Below, in pieces: positions 1 through 8,924 of a DNA stretch of 64,000 bases. The first letter of the stretch is position 1; each line of letters begins with the position of its first letter. A program made the translations under genes and the position numbers. This DNA comes from Anaerolineaceae bacterium (lineage in GTDB: Bacteria > Chloroflexota > Anaerolineae > Promineifilales > Promineifilaceae). The stretch covers positions 62,001 to 126,000 of the forward strand of contig PABI01000084.1 in the NCBI GenBank assembly GCA_002699125.1, read 5' to 3'. Under the pieces are notes generated by a model. It was not told the DNA's origin. It did no database searches and saw only the letters and a program-made list of their open reading frames with translations.

Positions 1-38
1 GTGAAGGTACAGGGCCGTAGATGTATTTCATGATAAAT

Positions 39-917
39 TTACTTTGCGGTCTTGGCTCCCGTCCAGGTTGGCCGCAGGTAGATAAACCAGTAGACCAGAC
101 CCACCAAAAGCGCCCCACCAATAATGTTGCCAATAGTTACCGGCAGCAAATTGCGCAGGAAAAAGTTGCCCCAGGTGAGGTTTGTAAAGGAATCGGCCGT
201 ACTGCCAATCTGTGTCCAAAACGCTGCTGGTGCCCCGGCTTTAATGAGCAGCCCCATCGGGATGAAATACATATTAGCCACGCTGTGCTCAAAGCCGGCG
301 GCCACAAAGGCGGTGATAGGAAAGATGACGGCCAAAATCTTGTCGGTAGCACTGCGCGCGCCCATGCACAGCCAAACTGCCAAACAAACCAGGGCGTTGC
401 ACATAATGCCCAGCACCAGCGCCTGACCAAACTCCAGGTTTACCTTGCCATTGGCAATATTAAGTGCATTTTGGCCCAGCGCCCCGTTGGCAAACGTGTA
501 TTGTTTGCTGAACAGCATGATAACGGCCGTTCCCACCGACCCCACAAAGTTGCCCAGGTACACAATGACCCAGTTGCGCAAAAGCTGCCGCGTGGTTACT
601 TTGCCATCCGCCCAGGCCATTACAATCAGATTATTGCCGGTGAACAGCTCCGCCCCCGCGCCAATCACCAAAATAAGGCCCAGGCAAAAGACCAGGCCGC
701 CCAGCAGCTTTGTTAAACCAAAAGACTGCGTGCTACCAGTGGTGACGGTGGTGGCAAAAATGGCTCCCAACGCGATAAACGCTCCGGCCAGAACAGCCAG
801 GGCAAACATGCGCAGCGGCCCCAACCCGGCTTTAGCCACACCGGTGGCCTCGGCCTTATGTGCCATTTCCTTGGGCACCAGGGCATCTACGTTAAACCCC
901 ATAACATTATTTTCCAT
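39..917 (-). CDS. focA: Formate/nitrite transporter (FNT) family channel, FocA-like
   Basis: A 292-residue inner-membrane protein of the FNT family, pentameric channels that pass formate or related small monovalent anions. Six hydrophobic segments are visible. Family signatures are GAELFTGN near residue 88, the GIMCNALVCLAVW segment near 170-182, and GFEHSVANMYFIP near 205-220, which carries the conserved pore histidine. It lies 16 bases downstream of the selenocysteine formate dehydrogenase on the same strand, so the two very probably form an operon and formate is the likely substrate. The start at 917 has an AAAGG ribosome-binding site. Nitrite or hydrosulfide transport cannot be excluded from sequence alone. 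Confidence 0.9.
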   Translation of the reverse strand: MENNVMGFNVDALVPKEMAHKAEATGVAKAGLGPLRMFALAVLAGAFIALGAIFATTVTTGSTQSFGLTKLLGGLVFCLGLILVIGAGAELFTGNNLIVMAWADGKVTTRQLLRNWVIVYLGNFVGSVGTAVIMLFSKQYTFANGALGQNALNIANGKVNLEFGQALVLGIMCNALVCLAVWLCMGARSATDKILAVIFPITAFVAAGFEHSVANMYFIPMGLLIKAGAPAAFWTQIGSTADSFTNLTWGNFFLRNLLPVTIGNIIGGALLVGLVYWFIYLRPTWTGAKTAK

Positions 918-933
918 GACTTTACCTTTGTTT

Positions 934-2991
934 TTAGCTTCGTTTGGCCAGCCGCACGGCGCTCACTTTGTACTCGGGGATCTTAGCAACGGGATCAACC
1001 ACATCATGCGTCAGCAGGTTAACGGCCGCTTCCGCATAATGGAACGTCATGAACACGGTGCCTTCGGGAGAGCGATCCGTCAGCCGCGCCTCGGCCAAAA
1101 CAGCCCCGCGGCGCGACTCAATCTGAACACAATCCCCATTTTGAATAGCCAAAGCGTGCGCATCGGCTGGATGTATCTCAACCTCGGCCACAGGGGCCAC
1201 AATGTCTAGCCCCGGCGAGCGGCGGGACATCGTGCCGCCGTGCCAGTGGTACAGAATTCGTCCTGTAGAAAGAATGAAGGGATATGCTTCGTCTGGTTCT
1301 TCTGCCGGAGGCTTAAATGGAACCGGACAAAACAGACCTTTGCCTCTGGCAAATTGGCCGCTGTGCAGCACGGCCGTTCCCGGATGATCCGGCGTGGGGC
1401 ATGGCCACTGCAAGCCCCCCCGCTCCAAACGTTCATACGACATGCCGGCATATTGCGGTGTCAGGCTGGCCAGCTCCGCGAAGATAGCGGCGGGATGGGC
1501 ATAAGACCAATCTGCTCCCAGGCATCGGGCAATTTGGTTGATGATCTGCCAATCCGGGCGTGCCTTGCCCGGCAGCGGCAGCGCTGGCCGAATGAGCTGG
1601 ACGCGCCGCTCGGTGCTGGTAAAGGTGCCTGACTTCTCGGCAAAACTGGCGGCCGGCAGAACGATGTGGGCCATTTCGGCCGTTTCGTTAAGGAAGATAT
1701 CTTGCACCACCAGAAATTCAACCTGTTCCAGGGCACGGTACACATGGCTCAAATCGGGATCAGACAGCATGGGATTTTCACCCATGATGTAAATTGCTTT
1801 GATACGGCCGTCCAGCACCCCGTGCATAATTTCCGTGACCGTCAGGCCCGGTTTGGGGTTCAATGACTCAAAGGGAACGTGCCAACCGGCGGCAAACTTG
1901 CGACGGGCGGCTTCATCGGCCACAGGCTGGTAGCCGGGGAAAACGTTCACCAGTCCACCCATGTCGCAGGCACCCTGCACGTTGTTTTGCCCCCGCAGCG
2001 GATTCAGCCCTGTGCCGGGCCGGCCAATGTGCCCGGTAAGCAAGGCCAGGTTAGACAATGCCTTCACGTTGTCCGTGCCGGTGGTGTGCTGGGTGATGCC
2101 CATCGCCCAGAAAATGGCGCCATTTTTAGCGTTGGCGTACAAACGGGCTGCCTGCCGAATCTGCTCTGGGGGAACACCAGAAATGACGGCGGCTCTTTCG
2201 GGGGTCCAGTCGGCAACGGCCGTTTTCAACACATCAATGCCTTCAGTGCGTTCAGCAATAAACGACTCGTTAGCTAAACCCTCTACCAAAATGACATGCG
2301 CTATCGCGTTGAGGACGGCTACATCGGTTCCCGGCTGGTGGCGCAAATGTAGCGCAGCAAAATCGGCCAGCTCAATGCGGCGCGGGTCCATCAAAATGAG
2401 TTTGGCACCATTTTTGCGAACCGCCCGCTTCATTTGCAGGCTTAAAACAGGGTGTGCTTCCGTGGTATTGGAGCCAGTAACAAACAACACATCGGCTTCA
2501 ACAATATCTTTGATGGAATTGGTCATTGCCCCGGAGCCAACGGTTGTGGCCAGACCGGCCACGCTGCTGCTGTGTCAAAGTCGAGCGCAATGGTCAATGT
2601 TGTTGGTGCCAATCACCCCCCGGGCCAACTTTTGCATTAAATAATTTTCTTCATTGGTGCATTTGGCCGAGGTGAGGAAGGCAACGCTGTCCGGGCCGTA
2701 TTGTTGGCGTATGCGGTCTAAATTGCGGGCAACTTTGTTGAGGGCTTCGTCCCAGGTAACTTCGTAAAAGTCACCCTGGGCAGTACGAACGAGCGGGGTT
2801 TTTAGGCGGTCGGGAGCATAAATGAAGTCGTAGCCAAAACGTCCCTTTACACAGAGGCTGCCCTGGTTGACTTCGTTGTCGAAACGGCCGTTGACCCGGT
2901 AAATCAATCCATCTTTCAGCAGTAAATCAATCTGACAGCCCACCCCACAATACGGACACGTAGTTGTTACTACGCGATCTGGCGTAAGCAT
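934..2991 (-). CDS. fdhF: Selenocysteine-containing formate dehydrogenase, catalytic subunit (TGA read through)
   Basis: Molybdopterin enzyme oxidising formate to CO2. The gene is read as one 685-codon frame across an in-frame TGA at 2575-2577. Upstream lie the [4Fe-4S] ligands CPYCGVGC (residues 12-19) and SLCVKG. The residues around the TGA (NNIDHCARL, then Sec139, then HSSSVAGL) match the E. coli FdhF active site around Sec140, including the following histidine. The downstream part carries the molybdopterin domains, with the C-terminal dinucleotide-binding domain near residues 560-680. Length is close to E. coli FdhF (715). The start at 2991 is preceded by GGGGAG; a longer in-frame extension to 3045 runs into a repeat-like spacer and is less likely. 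focA follows 16 bases downstream. No dedicated electron-transfer subunit is adjacent, so the partner is unknown. Conventional callers would split it into two ORFs, 934-2562 and 2575-3045. Confidence 0.93.
2546..2562 (-). promoter_or_regulatory. Bacterial SECIS element of fdhF
   Basis: On the minus strand GTGGCC-GGTCT-GGCCAC forms a perfect 6-bp stem with a GGTCT apical loop. It begins 12 bases after the TGA, so the loop starts 18 bases after it. E. coli fdhF SECIS also presents GGUCU in its apical loop at a similar distance, where SelB binds. The element is inside the coding sequence. Confidence 0.9.
2575..2577 (-). other. Selenocysteine codon (TGA) of fdhF
   Basis: In-frame TGA at codon 139, at exactly the position where formate dehydrogenases carry the molybdenum-coordinating Sec or Cys. 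The flanking residues align on both sides with no frameshift, and the SECIS hairpin follows 12 bases later. Confidence 0.92.
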
Positions 2992-3004
2992 AACAACTCC
3001 CCTA

Positions 3005-3066
3005 AATGGTGATGCGTGACGCATGCTGCGCGACTGGAGTGTCACGCATCACGTTTCACGCATCAG
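3005..3066. repeat. Intergenic GCGTGACGCATG / TCACGCATCA repeat spacer
   Basis: The spacer between the small PRC-like gene and fdhF contains ATGCGTGACGCATG and TCACGCATCACG, followed by TTTCACGCATCAG. These units are partly self-complementary and can form a hairpin. A related string, AATCACGTTTCACGCCTCACG, lies at 9700-9720. It looks like a dispersed intergenic element, and may also affect expression of the downstream fdhF-focA pair. Confidence 0.6.
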
Positions 3067-3088
3067 ATATATTTGAAGGGCCGAGATA

Positions 3089-3427
3089 TTACAGTTTGGC
3101 ACCTTCTGGCACCGGCAGTTCCTGACGTTGACTTTTGCGCCCGGCAATAAAGGCCGGCGCACGATCCCAGGTTTCTTGCTGCACGGTATGTTTTGTCTCT
3201 GTTAAATAGACGCTGCCCGCTGCTTCATCATATTCATCAATGTAGTCAATCGGAACGTAAACATGCCCGCCAAAGTCGATGCTCCAGACTTCTAGGTAAC
3301 TGGCATACAGCCTCAGCTCCGGATTGATATCTTCCTGCCTGTGATGAATTCGCACCAGCTCACCGATTGTCACGTCATCTGCGGTTACAACTTTGTCGTA
3401 TTTTCTGAACGGCATATTTTCTTGCAT
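3089..3427 (-). CDS. Small PRC-barrel-like protein of unknown function
   Basis: A 112-residue soluble protein. Beta-rich segments such as VTIGELVRIHH and the LEVWSIDFGGHVYVPIDYIDEYD stretch resemble PRC-barrel/DUF2171-type domains, which often bind partners or sit in stress-related proteins. The start MQENMPF at 3427 is preceded by GAGGAG at good spacing; the longer frame to 3469 lacks such a site. It lies upstream of fdhF on the same strand, separated by a repeat-containing spacer of about 100 bases, so co-transcription is possible but not shown. The function is unknown. Confidence 0.7.
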   Translation of the reverse strand: MQENMPFRKYDKVVTADDVTIGELVRIHHRQEDINPELRLYASYLEVWSIDFGGHVYVPIDYIDEYDEAAGSVYLTETKHTVQQETWDRAPAFIAGRKSQRQELPVPEGAKL

Positions 3428-3521
3428 CCTCAAATTCTCCTCTTTATGGTTGTATTGTCCGGGCCACACGGCCGTCCGTGAAGTGACAAAAAGAAAATAT
3501 ATTCGCGTATAATGTCACCGT

Positions 3522-4460
3522 TTATTCAGAAGCCAACCCAGGAACCATGCCCACGGATTGGGCCTGGCGCACACCGCTGCGAATAGCGTCGGCGACCACT
3601 TCCACCGCGACGTTGGCCACCAGATCAAACGACGCCTCAACTTGCCCGATTGCCAAGGCGTAAGCCGTGTCGCCATCGTGGGTGGTGTGAACCGGACGGA
3701 TAGCAATAGCGAAACCGTCGTGGGCGCGCTGCGCCAGGCGGTGTGCCTCTATCTTGCTCAGTTTGGCGTTGGTGAACAACACAACCAGCGTTGTGTTTGT
3801 GCCTACCGGCGTTTGCGGCAGCTGCGGAAATTTACGGTAGAGATTTTCCTCCACCAGCCAACGGCCGTCTGCTTTACGCGCGCCAGCCAAAACCGATCCA
3901 TCCTGGTTCACCACATCGCCTACCGCATTAACAACCGCCCCCGCTCCCACCACAACACCGTCAACTTCCACGCTGCTTAGGCCAAAGCCACCTTTCATGA
4001 TGGTTTGGAATCCAGCCCACTTACCGACCGTCACGCCGGCACCGGCCCCCACATTGCCCTGGGGGACGTTTTCATCAGTGGCATTTTGGCACGCCTGGTA
4101 CCCCATTTCAGCATTCGGTAACCCTTGCCCATCATTCATGAACAGATCGTAGACAACGGCCGTCGGCACCAGCGGAACTGGCCGGATGGGCGTAAAGTGG
4201 CCGATCCCATGCTCGGCCAGGTAACGCATAGCGCCATCGGCCGTGGCCAGGCCAAAAGCGCTGCCCCCGGTAAGCATCACCGCCTGTATAAATTGGATGG
4301 GTTTGTCCGGTTGCAGTAGCACCGCTTCGCGGCTGCCCGGTGCCGGACCGCGCACATCGACGCTGGCAACGGTGTTTGGCGGGCACAAAAAAACGGTGCA
4401 GCCTGTATGATTTTTTTCATCTGTGGCGTGTCCAATTTTGAGTCCGGCTAAATTCAACAC
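3522..4460 (-). CDS. P1 (S58/DmpA) family peptidase
   Basis: A 312-residue protein of the S58 family: N-terminal-nucleophile hydrolases acting as L-aminopeptidase/D-esterase or beta-peptidyl aminopeptidase after self-cleavage. Diagnostic segments are GLKIGHATDEKNHTGCTVF at the N-terminus, VMLTGGSAFGLATADG near residue 62, GNVGAGAGVTVGKWAG near 136, and a late NTTLVVLFTNAKL near 223, just before which the autoprocessed Thr/Ser nucleophile is expected. The start is GTG at 4460, with TTG at 4457 equally well placed behind a GGAAGG site. It appears to be a single-gene unit. The substrate cannot be deduced. Confidence 0.87.
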   Translation of the reverse strand: MLNLAGLKIGHATDEKNHTGCTVFLCPPNTVASVDVRGPAPGSREAVLLQPDKPIQFIQAVMLTGGSAFGLATADGAMRYLAEHGIGHFTPIRPVPLVPTAVVYDLFMNDGQGLPNAEMGYQACQNATDENVPQGNVGAGAGVTVGKWAGFQTIMKGGFGLSSVEVDGVVVGAGAVVNAVGDVVNQDGSVLAGARKADGRWLVEENLYRKFPQLPQTPVGTNTTLVVLFTNAKLSKIEAHRLAQRAHDGFAIAIRPVHTTHDGDTAYALAIGQVEASFDLVANVAVEVVADAIRSGVRQAQSVGMVPGLASE

Positions 4461-4572
4461 GCACCTTCCCTACTTTTTTGCACTTTTCTTTTCCTTTGGT
4501 TTGTTTGTAGAAGATTGTTACTGACTATACGAATAATCAACCCTACAGATCAATGTCAATGGCGGGGACCCG

Positions 4573-5364
4573 CTATTTCCATCGTGTCAAAATAGTTTCG
4601 CGCTGGAACATCTTAATCGTTAGATAGATGAGGATCGCGTCCAGAAAAACGAGAGCAACGGCCGTTACCAAAATAAGCTCCTGGCTCAACAAAAACAGGC
4701 CAAACGACTGCCCCATCATCACCAGGATCACGGGCAGCACCACCGCCCCAGACAGTTGCTCGGCCGTACGCGGGTCAGACACACGCGAGGAGATCATCAT
4801 GGCGGCACAAACGGACATCACCGCCAACAATGGCCCCACCAAAAAAACCGCCAACAGCCACATCGGATCAATGATCCGGGCAAAAACTGTGGCATTCGTC
4901 ATCAGCCTGGCTGCCACTAAATAGATGCCAAACGATAGCCAGGTTACCACAATCGCCGGCAAAACGGCCGCAGCCGCCTTGCCCACAATCAGCTCCATCG
5001 TGGTAATGGGCGTAGCCAGCAGCGGTTCCAAACTTCGCGTTGATTTTTCCCCCACAATGCTGTAAGCCGCAATTGTTACCGGCACCATCACCGGCAAAAT
5101 CATAAACAGCAGCGTAAACAGATTGAGCAAATAAACTTGCGTGCAATCCGCCTCCGTCAATCCGACACACATATCCCCAAAAAATTCATCCGGCGTGGAA
5201 GAGCTGGCAGACATTTCTTCGGGAGTGAGGTTTTGGGTGGTGGCCAGCATAATAATTGGCAGCGCAGTCAGCATAAGCGGTAAAAAGGCAACCGAAAAGA
5301 GAACCAGCTTATTTTTAAAAACTTCGGCCCACTCTTTATCGACAATTGTTTTAATTTTGTCCAT
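4573..5364 (-). CDS. ABC-2 type transporter permease
   Basis: A 263-residue integral membrane protein with a cytoplasmic N-terminus and about six membrane segments (approximately residues 18-43, 85-110, 127-155, 167-197, 209-227, 231-255). The motif EKSTRSLEPLLATP near residues 110-123 is typical of ABC-2 exporters of the NatB/YhaP type. The start at 5364 (MDKIKT) has a GGAGG site seven bases upstream, and overlaps the end of the ATPase gene by 14 bases, indicating translational coupling. It forms the membrane half of an exporter with the upstream ATPase. The substrate is unknown. Confidence 0.85.
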   Translation of the reverse strand: MDKIKTIVDKEWAEVFKNKLVLFSVAFLPLMLTALPIIMLATTQNLTPEEMSASSSTPDEFFGDMCVGLTEADCTQVYLLNLFTLLFMILPVMVPVTIAAYSIVGEKSTRSLEPLLATPITTMELIVGKAAAAVLPAIVVTWLSFGIYLVAARLMTNATVFARIIDPMWLLAVFLVGPLLAVMSVCAAMMISSRVSDPRTAEQLSGAVVLPVILVMMGQSFGLFLLSQELILVTAVALVFLDAILIYLTIKMFQRETILTRWK

Positions 5365-6280
5365 CTTCTTCCTCCGCTTCATTAACCAACTGCAAATAAA
5401 TTTCTTCCAATGAATGGCGCAGCTCGCCTACAAATTGAATGTTTTGCCCATCATTTACTAAAAGACGAATCATCTCGGGATTGTGCGTTTCCGGATCATC
5501 CACCGCCACCAGCAGCTTGTTCTCAATTGCTTCAATTTTTTTAACGTAAGGCAGATTTTGTAGTATCGGTAAACCTGTCGCGGCTTCGCGGGCTAAATGG
5601 AAGACGACCTGACGGCCGTACAGCTGTTTGCGCAATCCCTCGGGCGTATCCAGCACCCGCAGCCGCGACTTGAACACAGCAATGCGATCACACAGCCGGT
5701 CGGCCTCATCCAAATTGTGCGTGGTGAGGAAGATGGTGCGCCCCTGCCCTTTCACTTCACCAATAAAGTCACGCACCAGGCGAGAGGCTTCGGGATCCAG
5801 TCCGGCCGTTGGTTCATCCAGGAAAAGCAGGCGCGGCTCGTGCAGCAAGGCGCGGGCAATGGCCAGTTTTTGCCGCATCCCTTTACTAAAAGTGCCGGTG
5901 GCATCATTGCGTCGCTCCCACAAACCCAACATGCGTAGATATTTTTCCACCTGTCCAGTTATATCTTTGACCTCATACAGGCGAGCGTAAATGGAAAGAT
6001 TTTTGTGTGCCGAAAGTCGCTCGTACATGCCTGGGGTCTCGGTGAGGATGCCCACGTTGCGCCGAATCTCAATGTCGCCCTGCCCCAACTTGTGGCCCAT
6101 CAGTACGGCCGTTCCCGACGTCGGGGCAATCAAGCTGGTGAGCATGCGCACAGTGGTGGTTTTACCGGCACCGTTTGGCCCGAGGAAGCCAAACACTTCG
6201 CCTTCCGGGATGGCGAGGGTAAGGCGATCGACGGCCGTATTGTCGTCAAACTTCTTGGTTAAATTGGTTGTTTCTATCAT
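5351..6280 (-). CDS. ABC transporter ATP-binding protein
   Basis: A 309-residue ATPase of the DrrA/NatA-type export family. Walker A GPNGAGKTT lies near residue 34, the signature segment FSKGMRQKLAIARAL near 134, Walker B LLFLDEP near 154, and the switch histidine in TTHNLDEA near 191. A C-terminal domain of about 90 residues (DTPEGLRKQLYGRQVV onward) is typical of this subgroup. It is translationally coupled to the permease at 4573-5364, and together they form an exporter. The start is at 6280. Confidence 0.92.
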   Translation of the reverse strand: MIETTNLTKKFDDNTAVDRLTLAIPEGEVFGFLGPNGAGKTTTVRMLTSLIAPTSGTAVLMGHKLGQGDIEIRRNVGILTETPGMYERLSAHKNLSIYARLYEVKDITGQVEKYLRMLGLWERRNDATGTFSKGMRQKLAIARALLHEPRLLFLDEPTAGLDPEASRLVRDFIGEVKGQGRTIFLTTHNLDEADRLCDRIAVFKSRLRVLDTPEGLRKQLYGRQVVFHLAREAATGLPILQNLPYVKKIEAIENKLLVAVDDPETHNPEMIRLLVNDGQNIQFVGELRHSLEEIYLQLVNEAEEEDGQN

Positions 6281-6313
6281 TGTTTTGCTCGTATTATTCG
6301 CTATGCGAAGTTA

Positions 6314-7159
6314 TTATGAATATTTACTACGCTCCAGTGAATCTCCAGAGACCTTTACGCGGGTTAACGGCCGTAGTTCCGGCAGCGGCGGCGGTTTGGC
6401 TTCAACGGGCTCAGGGACGCGCAGCCAAAAGATAATCCCCACGCTGGCACAGCTCAAAATGCCCAATACAAATTCCGACCAAACGATGCCCCAGGTGCGA
6501 AAAACGTACACCAAAGCGCCATCAATAAAAGCGTGCCACAAGATACCGGCTGCCAGCCAGCGCAGCTGTCGCCGCGTAAACGCTTGCAGTACCAGCAGCG
6601 AAGCCGAAAGATGCAGCATAATAGCAAATATCCGCTCCACCGCACCGTACACGGCTTGGGGCGCCGGCACAGTAAACAGCGCCTCAATTTGCTGGTCCAC
6701 CAACGTAAGTTGATCCACAGGGACAGTCGCTAAAATCCCTTGAAACTGACCTTCGCGCAGCCCCAATAAAATAACAAAGTTGATCGCGCCCAGCACGCCC
6801 ACCAACATAGCTTCAATTCCACCATGCCCCATGCCTACCATTAACCCCTGACGCCAACTGCGGGCACCCTTAGCCCAAAAGCGAAAAGTCAAATAACGCG
6901 CCACCCCTTCAAACGTGCCCGCCGAAAGCCCGAGGAAAATAGACAGCGTGAACAAACTGCTGTTATCAAACCAGCCTGACTGCTGCAAGATGAGCCAATT
7001 AAAGGGCAAATGCCCCACTTGAGACAAAATGAAAGTAGCGGCGCCAATGCCAAAAAGTCCCCACCCCACCCGGTGTGATTGAGCAATTTTGCGCGCCAGC
7101 ACGATGGGCAAAAGGATCATCAACAGAAAGTTCAACGTCAATAGAGCGGTAATCATCAC
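6314..7159 (-). CDS. YhfC family membrane protein (putative intramembrane metalloprotease)
   Basis: A 281-residue, mostly hydrophobic protein with around seven membrane segments. The stretch MVGMGHGGIEAMLVG near residues 107-121 matches the conserved Gly-His-Gly-Gly-x-Glu core of the YhfC family, and a second motif HAFIDGALVYV is near 222. This family is grouped with the CAAX-protease/ABI-like intramembrane enzymes, but activity is unproven. It is upstream of the ABC exporter genes on the same strand with a 33-base gap, so it may belong to that unit. The start at 7159 follows GAAGGAGT. Confidence 0.75.
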   Translation of the reverse strand: MMITALLTLNFLLMILLPIVLARKIAQSHRVGWGLFGIGAATFILSQVGHLPFNWLILQQSGWFDNSSLFTLSIFLGLSAGTFEGVARYLTFRFWAKGARSWRQGLMVGMGHGGIEAMLVGVLGAINFVILLGLREGQFQGILATVPVDQLTLVDQQIEALFTVPAPQAVYGAVERIFAIMLHLSASLLVLQAFTRRQLRWLAAGILWHAFIDGALVYVFRTWGIVWSEFVLGILSCASVGIIFWLRVPEPVEAKPPPLPELRPLTRVKVSGDSLERSKYS

Positions 7160-7260
7160 TTACTCCTTCGCCAGAGAATTGTAACACGATTTGGCCCAAT
7201 CAGTGGGCAAACTGCCGTACGATTATCATGCAGCCGGCTGTTTATTTTAAACCTCTCCGC

Positions 7261-7266
7261 TATAAT
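7261..7266 (+). promoter_or_regulatory. Probable -10 box for mgtE
   Basis: A perfect TATAAT hexamer. Transcription should start near 7273, leaving a leader of about 185 bases before the mgtE start. The -35 region is weak (CTGTTT at 17-bp spacing), so this call is tentative. The divergent YhfC-like gene starts at 7159. Confidence 0.5.
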
Positions 7267-7272
7267 GGATCG

Positions 7273-7457
7273 GCTAAGCAAATCACAGAAAAACTTTTGA
7301 AATGGAAAGTGAGATTACTCGTGATTTGCTCAAGTAAAAGCCAAATTTGAGATCAAATTAACTCAAGAGTCTTTTTAGCTTTTACATACCTCAGGCCCAC
7401 TTTTCAGTAGCCGGATCGTTTTATAGACGGCCGTTCCCTCCCAAAACAGGAGTGTCC
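7273..7457 (+). promoter_or_regulatory. Structured 5' leader of mgtE (candidate regulatory RNA)
   Basis: The leader contains a perfect 10-bp inverted repeat, AGCAAATCAC at 7277-7286 with GTGATTTGCT at 7321-7330. A second 8-bp pair follows, GTAAAAGC at 7334-7341 with GCTTTTAC at 7378-7385. Inside the second are two mutually exclusive pairings: TTGAG 7347-7351 with CTCAA 7362-7366, or AATTTGA 7344-7350 with TCAAATT 7353-7359. Placement before a magnesium transporter suggests a cation-responsive element, but I do not recognise the M-box consensus. Confidence 0.45.
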
Positions 7458-8816
7458 ATGATGGATGATGCAACATTAAATTTCCCCCCAATCGAAGAAA
7501 TTGAACAACTGGTAGCTGAAGGTAGATTAACCGAGCTGCAAGCCCAGCTAGAACGGATCCATCCGGCCGATATTGCTTTGCTGTTAGATGAACTGGAGAC
7601 GGAAACGGCCGTTACCGTCTTTGAACTGCTCTCCATCGAAATTGCCAGTGAAGTGCTGGATGAAACCGGCGGCCAGATTCGCCAGGAACTGGTTGAAAAG
7701 GTCGATGACGAACGGCTGGCTGATCTGCTCGACGAACTGCCGATGGACGATGCGGCCGAATTCCTGGAAGATTTGCCCGATGAAATCTCCGACCGGCTCA
7801 TTGGCCTCATGGAGCCGGAGGAAGCGGCCGAAGTCCAGGAACTGCTGGCTTATGAAGAAGAAACCGCCGGCCGCCTCATGACCCGCGACGTGGTCGCCCT
7901 GCGCCGCCAATGGACCATCAGCGAAACGTTTGACTACCTGCGCTCCCTGGAAGATGCCGAAACGCTGCACTACCTGTACGTGGTGGACCGCGACAACAAG
8001 CTCATCGGTGTGGTGCCGCTGCGCACCTTGATTCTCTCCCAGCCAGACCAGACCATCGAATCGCTCATGAGCACCGATGTGGCCTCCGTCCCCGTAACGG
8101 CCGATCAGGAAGAGCTGGCCGAATTTGTCACGCGCTATGACTATTTTGTAGTGCCCGTCGTGAGCCCAAACAACGAACTGCTGGGCGTGGTCACCGTCGA
8201 TGACGTGTTAGACATCTTTGAAGAAGAGGTCACCGAAGATATTCAGCGGCTGGGTGGTTCTGAACCGCTCGACCAACCCTATTTTGCCGTTTCCGTTTTC
8301 CAAATTGTGCGCAAGCGCATTGGCTGGCTGCTCCTGCTGTTTGTGGCCTCGACGCTCTCCGGCGAAGTAATTCGCCTCTTCCAAAACGAACTGGATTTGG
8401 TGGTGGCGTTGGGCTTCTTCATCACCCTGATTACCGGTACAGGCGGCAACGCCGGTTCGCAAACGGTGGCCACCATTATCCGGGCCATCACCCTGGACGA
8501 GGTGCGGCTGAGCAACCTCGGCGCCGCCTGGTGGCGTGAAGTGTCAGTGGGCTTGCTGCTGGGCCTAGCGATGGGCGCTGTGGGCATTGTACGGGCGCTG
8601 CTGTGGAATACAGGGTATGAAGTGGCCCTGGTGGTGGCCTTGACGTTACCCATCATCGTCATCTGGTCTACTACCGTAGCCACAGTCATTCCTATCGTCG
8701 CCGACAGATACCGCATCGATCCAACGGTCATCAGCGGCCCGATGATTGCTACCATTGTGGATGCCACCGGGCTGCTCATCTACTTCTCGCTGGCAAAACT
8801 GATTCTCGGGATATAA
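7458..8816 (+). CDS. mgtE: Magnesium transporter MgtE
   Basis: A 452-residue Mg2+ channel of the MgtE/SLC41 family. The layout is canonical: an N-terminal superhelical domain (about 15-130) with the repeated acidic helices ADIALLLDEL and ERLADLLDELPMDDAAEFLEDLPDEI, two CBS domains (about 135-260, with YLYVVDRDNKLIGVVPLR and LLGVVTVDDVLDIFEEE), a connecting helix, and five membrane segments (about 290-452) containing the pore stretch TGTGGNAGSQT near 330. The start is ATG 7458 or 7461, behind AGGAG. It is apparently monocistronic, with the structured leader upstream. Confidence 0.95.
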   Translation: MMDDATLNFPPIEEIEQLVAEGRLTELQAQLERIHPADIALLLDELETETAVTVFELLSIEIASEVLDETGGQIRQELVEKVDDERLADLLDELPMDDAAEFLEDLPDEISDRLIGLMEPEEAAEVQELLAYEEETAGRLMTRDVVALRRQWTISETFDYLRSLEDAETLHYLYVVDRDNKLIGVVPLRTLILSQPDQTIESLMSTDVASVPVTADQEELAEFVTRYDYFVVPVVSPNNELLGVVTVDDVLDIFEEEVTEDIQRLGGSEPLDQPYFAVSVFQIVRKRIGWLLLLFVASTLSGEVIRLFQNELDLVVALGFFITLITGTGGNAGSQTVATIIRAITLDEVRLSNLGAAWWREVSVGLLLGLAMGAVGIVRALLWNTGYEVALVVALTLPIIVIWSTTVATVIPIVADRYRIDPTVISGPMIATIVDATGLLIYFSLAKLILGI

Positions 8817-8830
8817 GAATCTATCCGAAA

Positions 8831-8902
8831 AGCCACAGAGGAAAAAGAGAAGATAGAAAACTTGAGACCAATCTCAGAAATCTCTGTGAACTCTGTGGCC
8901 AA
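8831..8902. repeat. Intergenic CCACAGAG...CTCTGTGG inverted repeat
   Basis: The spacer between mgtE and the SIR2 gene carries GCCACAGAGG near its left end and CTCTGTGGCC near its right end, with an internal CTCTGTGAACTCTGTGG. It is a hairpin-forming member of the same word-like family seen at 47069-47157. Confidence 0.65.
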
Positions 8903-8924
8903 TATTCGAATAGGTACGAAGTTC

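Noticed and set aside
21..716. Long plus-strand ORF opposite focA
   Set aside because: Shadow of the FNT gene; no domain, low-quality composition, and focA has clear family motifs on the minus strand. The same applies to many antisense frames.
2575..3045. Formate dehydrogenase as a frameshifted or truncated pseudogene made of two ORFs
   Set aside because: Both parts are in the same frame, joined only by TGA at the Sec position, with a matching SECIS. Readthrough is better supported than decay.
7273..7457. M-box riboswitch before mgtE
   Set aside because: The region forms hairpins, but the conserved M-box core sequences are not recognisable by eye. Kept as an unassigned structured leader.
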